From positions 25,358,001-25,422,000 of the forward strand of contig NC_083566.1 in assembly GCF_019925205.1 (NCBI RefSeq): a stretch of DNA of 64,000 nucleotides. Reading direction: 5' to 3'. Below the pieces are notes generated by a model. That model worked only from the letters and a program-made list of their open reading frames with translations. It did not search any database and had not been told where the DNA came from. Origin of the DNA: Metopolophium dirhodum (Eukaryota > Arthropoda > Insecta > Hemiptera > Aphididae). The position numbers and the translations under genes were made by a program. Below, in pieces: positions 57,722 to 64,000 of this stretch (the first letter of the stretch is position 1; every line of letters begins with the position of its first letter).

Positions 57722-58263
57722 CAAGGCTGGGCATTAACGAGTTAAAAAGTTAAAGTTAAGTTAAAAAGTTAATTTAATTTTAACTTTTGAACTTAACTAT
57801 AGTTACTTTTGGCTTTTCACTAACTTAAATGTTAACTTACTAAATTTCTTACCTAATTAACGTGAAATTACCGAGTTAATTTTTCATTTTAAGAAGTATT
57901 TATTTTGTTTTGAATTTTATTATATTTCACTATTTCAGTCTATTTCATTTTCATGTAAAAAATGTATCGTAAATTGTTTAAAGTTAAAAATTAAAATCAT
58001 TCGAATCTAACTTACATGGAAAAACTGTATGAAGTATAAGCACTATATCCTATAATTTAATTTTGGCTTGGAAAAAATTAAGTACGCTAGCGTTTTATAA
58101 ACAAATTAACTTTTCTTTAACTTAATAAAAAGTTAACAAAAAGTGTGTATTAACTTTTAACTTAACTGAGTTAACCTATAGTTAAATTAACTTTGAACTT
58201 TTTGTTATTGGTGCATATTAACTTAACTGATTTAAAAAAAAATCATTAACTTGCCCAGCCTTG
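57722..58263. mobile_element. hAT-like element built from TTAACTT repeats, 8-bp target duplication
   Basis: The ends CAAGGCTGGGCA and their inverted partner are exact over 12 bp. TATAATAC repeats outside both ends (57714-57721 and 58264-58271). The interior is dominated by gttaaaagttaa/ttaactttaac motifs, forward on the left and inverted on the right, making the whole 542 bp quasi-palindromic. Non-coding. Confidence 0.85.
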
Positions 58264-58574
58264 TATAATACACACAATCAATCCCAGAGTAAATAATATG
58301 TATTTTAATATATACCTACCTTAATTTTAAATTTGTTATACCTACCTATTGATTTTATTTCTTATTAGTTAAGCACAACTTATTAATAACACCATTGATT
58401 AATGATTATAAATAGTATATACTATTATTATAGTAGATATTTATAATCAATGATAACACTTATATTTTAAGAAAATGTTAATATATTCAGGACTTCAATT
58501 TCCTGGTTGTCAAAGCTGCAATTTGAGATCAATAAAATAAACATACACAATATAATATAATATATAACACTCAC

Positions 58575-58837
58575 ATCCGCTACAAGTGTCATCATTGCGC
58601 GTTTTTCAAGTAGCCTTGATAATTTCTTGTCGAGAAGCCAGAATGTCAACCATAAAGACGTATCCTCCTCCTTATGTATACAAGCAATACGACTAAATGT
58701 AATAGTATTTTTCACTATTTGTCTATACAGTTTAGTAAAAATAACAGTGGTTGTAAAGCCGGTCATCATAAGACCGACTATAAACTGCATCTTAAATATA
58801 ATATTAGGGCCGGTACATTCTTTGACTTTTTGGTAAC
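58575..58837 (-). CDS. Repeated exon-like ORF, copy 3
   Basis: A 263-nt exon with tttttag acceptor and gtgagt donor on the minus strand. Protein: CTGPNIIFKMQFIVGLMMTG, LYRQIVKNTITFSRIACIH, KEEDTSLWLTFWLLDKKLSR and LLEKRAMMTLVAD. The downstream flank shared with copy 2 runs to about 58470. Family unknown; see copies at 38686-38948 and 42771-43030. Confidence 0.5.
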
Positions 58838-59031
58838 CTAAAAATAAATAATTGTAAAAAAAAACATATTATAATTTGCTGATTATTATATCGGATTTCC
58901 AGGCGTAAGTGTGTGACACTTTAGCATCGTTATATTAGTATACGACCAACTTGTCATTGGATAAGTCACTGGTATTAGTTTTAGTGAGTAATATAGTGCG
59001 TTAACTATGGAGAATTCTTTAAAAATATATA

Positions 59032-59410
59032 ATGTCAGAACGTGGGAAAGAGTTAGCTGTGGTTTCTTCACATAAATATCGTTTTATAAGAAAATGCAAA
59101 GACGAATTGTTAGAATGGATATGTTATAACAAAAGTTGTTATGCCAGAATTTTAACTGAATAAATCGTTTATCTGTAGCACAACTGAAGATAATTTAAAT
59201 TATATGAGTTCTAACACAGAATATTTTTCAGACGGCACATTTCAATTCGCACTTAATTATTTTATGCAAATGTATACTACGTCCATTGTTTAATAAAAGA
59301 TTGTATATTTCACCATAAGAATCTATTATAATCGAGGCACATAGAACTAAAACAGCAAAAGTGTTTTTAATTTTTATACAGGGCAGATAATTAAAGCTTT
59401 GATTATTTTT
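59032..59410 (+). pseudogene. FLYWCH/MULE transposase fragment
   Basis: A 43-aa ORF (59032-59163) reads LAVVSSHKYRFIRKCKDELL then EWICYNKSCYARI, a FLYWCH-type zinc-finger pattern (WxCxxxxCxA). About 65 nt later the plus strand reads EYFSDGTFQFALNYFMQMYT, matching the (F)-x-DGTF-x-x-x-P-x-x-F-x-QLYT start of MULE transposases. Stops follow. It is a decayed Mutator-like element. Confidence 0.6.
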
Positions 59411-59419
59411 CAACATTTT

Positions 59420-60345
59420 TTTTTCTTATAAAATCCACTCCAAGGAAAATGTAATATATATTTTATTAATTTTATATAGTTCAGTAGAAATGAGACAAAA
59501 CTAGGTAACCAAATTCCAACAAAAATAAAGGGTGGGTATTGGCTGGACGCATAAATCGACCAACTGGATTATGCTGACTATAGTTAGTAGAGCATAATAG
59601 AAAATGGAGCAATACAGCGGATTGGACGTGGACGGATAAACAACAGTTTATAAGGAAAAGGGTTTGAAGGAACCTTATGTAGTTATGCTGCTGTTTATTT
59701 TTATGAAACTATTAATAGGTGAAGCTTGGGTCATTAGCACCCCTTAAATCAAAATGATCGACCCCAAAAATAATAATAGAAATTTAAGTTTAAACCTACT
59801 ATTTGTAAGTGGCTTATAATAAATTAACATTAAACATTTTTAATTTTATTAATATTAAATGTCTGCTTTTTAAATTATAATATATTTCCCATAAATCTTC
59901 ATTCTTTAATAAATTGACAACATAATATTTATCAATATTGAGAATAGCTAAATCATAGAAAAAGTGTAGCAGCATAGGTCCCAGCTAAATATTTGCCTGA
60001 TTGAAGAAAAAAATTTCCGTCACTTATTATAGGTACTAATATACAATATATGGAGGTGCAATGAAAAGATTTAAATCTTATCTCTCCTATGTCCCCCTAG
60101 TAAGTTACACATAACCCATAAGCATAAGATTCTAACTATTATGAATTAATAATTAAAATATTATTTTACACGTTACTTGTAAATTGTAATCAGTGTTGTG
60201 CCTTAACTAAATTATTTATCTAGATAACCTATTAATATTATCTCCATATCTTTATTTTATCTAGATAAAAAATAAAATTGACATCTAATTTTCATCTAGA
60301 TAATTCACAAAATCCGTAACTAATATATGTAATAGGTTCAGGGTT
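59420..60345. other. AT-rich stretch with a possible hAT end
   Basis: No gene seen. At 60192-60310 cagtgttgtgccttaacta is followed by three atctagataa motifs, resembling a hAT-like left end with subterminal repeats; no right end found. Confidence 0.4.
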
Positions 60346-60890
60346 GGGAGTTTATAGCTCTTAAAATTGCATAATTAATATGCGCTATAATATTACCTTA
60401 AATATCGCTAAATATGCAATAAAAACAACAAAATATGCAAAAGAACAAAAATTTATTAAATTATCACCAAAACATATCGTTATGTATGCGTTAAAAATAT
60501 GCAATAAAATATCAAAATATGTAAAATAAATATGGAATAAGAGTCATGAGTGGCAGTTATAATATGAATATGAACTATAAGATGTTACCAAAAGTTTATA
60601 TTTTATAAGGACCGTGGTATAGATTTCAGTATAAATAATAACTATTATATTAAAACAAAATAACAATAAAAAAAATTTAATCGGCAAAGGTAATGTACTA
60701 TGCAGGAATCTATCATCCATCCAACAATCAGATTATTCTACAAAAACAATTGCATGAAGTAAAAATGTTTACGTGTCATGCAAAAAGGTTATAATATGAA
60801 TATAAGATGTAACCAAAAGTTTACGTTTTGTAAGGACCGTATGGTACGAGGTATAGATTTCAGTGTCCGGTTGTGCAGGAGATAAACGCG
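60346..60890. repeat. Repeat-derived stretch with a 70-bp direct repeat
   Basis: A block with accaaaagttta, gtaaggaccgt and tatagatttcagt occurs at about 60560-60635 and again at 60785-60870. An aaatatgcaataaaa motif recurs at 60410-60530. Confidence 0.5.
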
Positions 60891-60901
60891 TGATATGCGC
60901 G

Positions 60902-60993
60902 CCCAGCACTTTTGGGGTATTGAATTTTACCACCCAGCACTTTTGAGGATTTTCACTTTACCACCCGGCACTATGGGGATTCCCACTTTACCG
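60902..60993 (+). repeat. Three-unit, 31-bp tandem repeat
   Basis: Units at 60902-60932, 60933-60963 and 60964-60993 share CCCAGCACTTTTG...TTTTACCA-type sequence with a few substitutions; the third is one base shorter. Confidence 0.75.
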
Positions 60994-61148
60994 TCCGAAG
61001 AAGGTTGCTTACCAACGCTTTAACTGTCATCGAAAACTAAAATTTCGGTGCAGGTGTGACAAAAAAAATAATTATTATGCAACTATACAAAGCGTTAGGT
61101 AGGTAACCTAGCTACCTAGTACCTACTATGTTTTACTATAAAAAAAAA

Positions 61149-61168
61149 GGTTAGGTTAGGTTAGGTTA
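61149..61168 (+). repeat. Interstitial telomere-like (TTAGG) repeat
   Basis: The 20-nt run ggttaggttaggttaggtta is almost four units of the insect telomere repeat, next to a poly(A) run. Confidence 0.7.
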
Positions 61169-61254
61169 TAAAAACAATTACAATTATAAAATATTATTAA
61201 TATTAATTAAAATTAATATTATTTATAAAAAATGAATAAATATTCGTTACTTAC

Positions 61255-62578
61255 TCATAAAATACTGAGATTTTACGCTAAGTATTATAGATGAAGTTAT
61301 TGAAGTAACACCACGAAAACATGTTGTGTTAACTGCAAGGTTGTTCCCTGTTAAAGTACTTATATCGCCATTCAGGTATAAAACAGTAGTCAATAAACTG
61401 GAAAAAATGACCACTTTTATAATGTGTGTACAAATAGCTCCCAACGTTAATTGTATCCATGATCCATTGACACGGCCTTCAAAGTAACTCTAAAATATTA
61501 AAAATTCTTAAATAATTAACGGCAATATATTGCTTACACCAGCGGCGTCCGCAGGGGGGAGGCTAACAGGCTGAAGCCCCCTCCCCCCATTGCTCATATC
61601 ATTATTACTTTAAAAAAAAATATTTATCAAGTTTCAACTGTCAACTACAGCAAGTAAGACGTAAATCTCATATACGTCTTACTAGAGTGAATTCATTTTT
61701 GAAAAAACATTGTATTTGCATACCAATTTTCCTAAAATTATCTGTAATTTTTCGGTAAAAGTATGAACTATCATAACGGAGCGACTTTCGAACAATTTAT
61801 CGAATGATTTGTTTATAATTTCTGTAAATTAAATAGTAAATAAAAATGTATGGTATACCTATTTAAAAAAAAATAATTTAGAAATTTAGAATTTTGTTTT
61901 TTAATACATGTTTTGATAATAAATTATGTAGATAATTTCATTATGTGTAATAATAAAATAAAATAGTAATGTATAAAAAGTAATTAATGTATTACTTTAA
62001 TAATAACAAATTTGATTATATCATGGTGTTTAGAAGGAAAAAATACGTGAAATTGAAATTAAAAAAATCACATTTAGTAAATTAATTAATATTTTTTTTA
62101 ATTATACCTAGCTCTAATTTTATCAATTTTGAGTTTAGAATACAAGTTGGTAGATCAAAACTACTTTAAAAAAACGTGCAATCCAAAAACGATATTCAAA
62201 ATAGGGGTTGCCATTCAAAAATGAAGTTGTGTTGCACATGCGCAAGATACATGAGTTAAAAAAATGTCAAGTCATAAAAATGTATGATCCATTAGTCTAG
62301 TTTAATGTCCCGCAAACAGAATTGAAAAATATTTACAGGTTAATCAGTGATAAAGTGTACCCTGTTTCCGTGGACACACGGAACATATAGGTACAATGAT
62401 ATTCATAAATAAATAATGATATTTCATCATTGAATTCAAATTTAATACCATCCATTATACGCGCAGAGAGAGACATCCATGTGCACTTACCAGCGTTGTA
62501 TTCACACTTTTGTCAACAACATGGAAATTGTCATTTTTAAATTGGATTTTATACTGAGGTTGAGTTTCTTCTCTGTAC
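61255..62578 (-). CDS. Unidentified membrane protein, two internal exons
   Basis: Exons 62578-62491 and 61489-61255 on the minus strand. Acceptors are tttatag and attttag and donors gtaagt; the junction CTG|AGT is in phase. The encoded piece reads REETQPQYKIQFKNDNFH, VVDKSVNTTL|SYFEGRVNG, GAICTHIIKVVIFSSLLTTV (a membrane-spanning stretch) and LTGNNLAVNTTCFRGVTS, with NTT/NGS-type glycosylation sequons (NTTL, NGSW, NTTC). This suits a secretory-pathway or plasma-membrane protein. I do not recognise the family. Exons on both sides are missing: the second exon ends on a donor, or alternatively at a TAA 8 nt further on. Confidence 0.5.
61500..62450. other. Intron with a G/C-rich transposon end
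   Basis: Lies between the two membrane-protein exons. At 61544-61600 agcggcgtccgcagggggg and the inverted ccccctcccccc resemble the G-rich repeat ends at 37.5, 41.9 and 48.7 kb. Otherwise AT-rich. Confidence 0.45.
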
Positions 62579-62589
62579 CTATAAATTAC

Positions 62590-63522
62590 ATAAATAGTGT
62601 TCATTAAACATTTTAAAATAAAACGTGTAGGCTTAGGGTAAACCATAAACGGAAAAAATCTTCGGATGCAAAACATCCAGGAAATAACTTCTAGTTTAAA
62701 ATATAATAATAGCCACGCATTATAATATTAATGGTCAACAAACAAGAGTGATTGTCATCATTAATGATGATCTTTATTATGTTTAGGTATTATAAATTAT
62801 AATATATATATATTATTCAATTATTGTATATTATAATATTATGTCTTTTTATGGTTAAAAAAGAGTGTGAAATGATCCACAAGCATTTGTGGATTTAGTA
62901 AATTCTCACTTATTTATTGCCACATCTCAAAAACTACAAAACTTACCTAAATACTTGAAATTTGGAATAGTGGTTCCACTAATGATCTAAATGTGCAATA
63001 AGAAAGGATTTTCCGATAGGTATTCACATTTAATATAGATGTGGTCAAACGTCAAACAGAGATCTTGAGATTCACGGTGAAAATGAAACTTTTTTTTATG
63101 TTTAAATGTTATAGCTATTAGTTGCAGATTATATTAGTAATACTAAAAATAAGTATTATTATTTTTTTGTATGTAAATGGTTGCCATTGGTTACTCAGGC
63201 AGACCAGGTACAAGCATATATGCATCAAATTGTCGCACTTATGACCTCGAATATAGAAACTATATCTTGAAACCAAATGTATGTGTGTAGCTAATATACT
63301 CAAAAACTACTTAATTTAATTTAACGAAAAAAAAAAGGTAAGTTACATCCAGGATTTATGTTTTAAGTACAATAACAGAAGTCTGAAATTATCACTCACA
63401 ATAAATTATAGTAAAAAATGCAATAAGAAAATATTACTTTGATACCATAGGGAAATATAGAATAATGAAACACCAATAGATAGGTATACTAGGTATAATA
63501 TTATAATATTTATTAATATAAT
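62590..63522. other. AT-rich stretch, no exon recognised
   Basis: Presumably upstream intron of the membrane-protein gene or intergenic DNA. Short ORFs here have no splice or family support. Confidence 0.35.
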
Positions 63523-63528
63523 TTTATT
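63523..63528 (-). terminator. Poly(A) signal of the RING-like gene
   Basis: AATAAA on the minus strand, about 55 nt after the stop codon at 63584. Confidence 0.5.
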
Positions 63529-63583
63529 AGTCTAAAATAACAACAATTTCCGTTATAACTGCTCGGAAAAGTGGACAAATCAA

Positions 63584-63712
63584 TTAATCTAAACCTTCAA
63601 AACATTTACCACACAAACAGACATGGTTACATGGTCTTATAGTACAATGTTTGATCTGGTACTCATGCATGCCACACACACCACTATTACTCTCATGTTT
63701 TCAACTGAAAAA
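63584..63712 (-). CDS. Last exon of a RING-finger-like protein
   Basis: Minus-strand frame: SGVCGMHEYQIKHCTI then RPCNHVCLCGKCFEGLD and stop TAA (63586-63584). The RPC-x-H-x-CLC-x-x-C block is the second half of a C3HC4 RING of the MGRN1/IAP type (usual form LPCxHxCLCxxC), placed at the extreme C-terminus as in that group. The expected start is uncertain: acceptor ttttttcag ends near 63706 but would bring an in-frame TGA, while ag ending near 63693 would not. Upstream exons lie beyond the window. Probable E3 ubiquitin ligase by family knowledge. Confidence 0.5.
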
Positions 63713-64000
63713 TAATTTGTAAGTTTAAAGTAGGTATTATAATATATCATATATTACTTATTTGTTTATACATTAATTTATATAAATGGTAAAATAGAAT
63801 AAGGGAAAATGGCTTATAAGCTATGTACATAAGTCATAATATGACAATGCATATGTCTTCTAATAAAATTTCCTTGGGTGTCCTTCACCTAATAATATAG
63901 TTATTATTCATTAAACATATTTATGTTATCATTTATATAATACTTCCTCAATTTATCTGGCATAACACTTTAAAGTTAAATATAATTTATAACTAATAAT
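63713..64000. other. Window end, AT-rich, nothing recognised
   Basis: Presumed intron of the RING-like gene; no exon found. Confidence 0.35.

Noticed and set aside
59527..59660. Possible structured RNA near the gctggac/ggacg motifs
   Set aside because: Only weak inverted similarity, no consistent stem.
1..64000. tRNA, rRNA or CRISPR array
   Set aside because: I scanned for cloverleaf-like blocks, conserved rRNA words and regularly spaced direct repeats and saw none. A tRNA-finder or covariance-model search would be needed to exclude RNA genes properly.

Overview
The window is AT-rich eukaryotic chromosomal DNA with spliced genes, canonical GT/AG introns, polyadenylation signals and many transposable elements. 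No operon-like packing is present. The protein families, the (TTAGG)-type repeat traces and the dominant repeat types suggest an insect, most likely an aphid. This is inference; no marker in the window fixes the species.

Host genes. (1) 440-1342 (+): last three exons of a K+-dependent Na+/Ca2+ exchanger (SLC24/NCKX family). (2) 2086-2307 (-): an unidentified 73-aa ORF. (3) 4285-6514 (-): a six-exon nucleostemin-like GTPase (GNL3 family) with eroded switch motifs and a short C-terminus. (4) 8804-23348 (+): a complete GIGYF-type 4EHP-binding GYF-domain protein. I reconstructed 22 coding exons with continuous phase, giving 1293 codons plus stop. GNL3-like and GIGYF lie head to head across a GC-richer shared upstream region. 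(5) 61255-62578 (-): two exons of an unidentified membrane protein. (6) 63584-63712 (-): the last exon of a RING-like protein.

From about 23.4 kb to 61 kb the window is mostly mobile DNA. A complete BEL/Pao LTR retrotransposon (26805-34214) has an intact 1739-codon gag-pol ORF, a perfect 5-bp target duplication and LTRs that differ, as far as I can see, only by one ATT unit, so it is young. The rest includes hAT-type non-autonomous elements with perfect 8-bp duplications, long hairpin elements, a Helitron 3' end, and decayed Jockey-like LINE, hAT, MULE/FLYWCH and KRBA2/Ginger-like fragments. A large non-coding repeat family occurs many times in both orientations.

Two observations stand out. 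A 260-263 nt exon-like ORF occurs three times (38.7, 42.9 and 58.7 kb), always with splice sites and always in frame, one copy having lost exactly one codon. Second, a BEL gag remnant fused to an inward-rectifier K+-channel-like exon occurs twice (39.7-40.9 and 52.3-56.1 kb); the second copy is split by a 3-kb element with subterminal repeat arrays. I did not find a clearly new multi-gene system. The best candidates for novelty are these dispersed exons, the degenerate GNL3-like protein and a LINE insertion lying exactly at a GIGYF splice donor.
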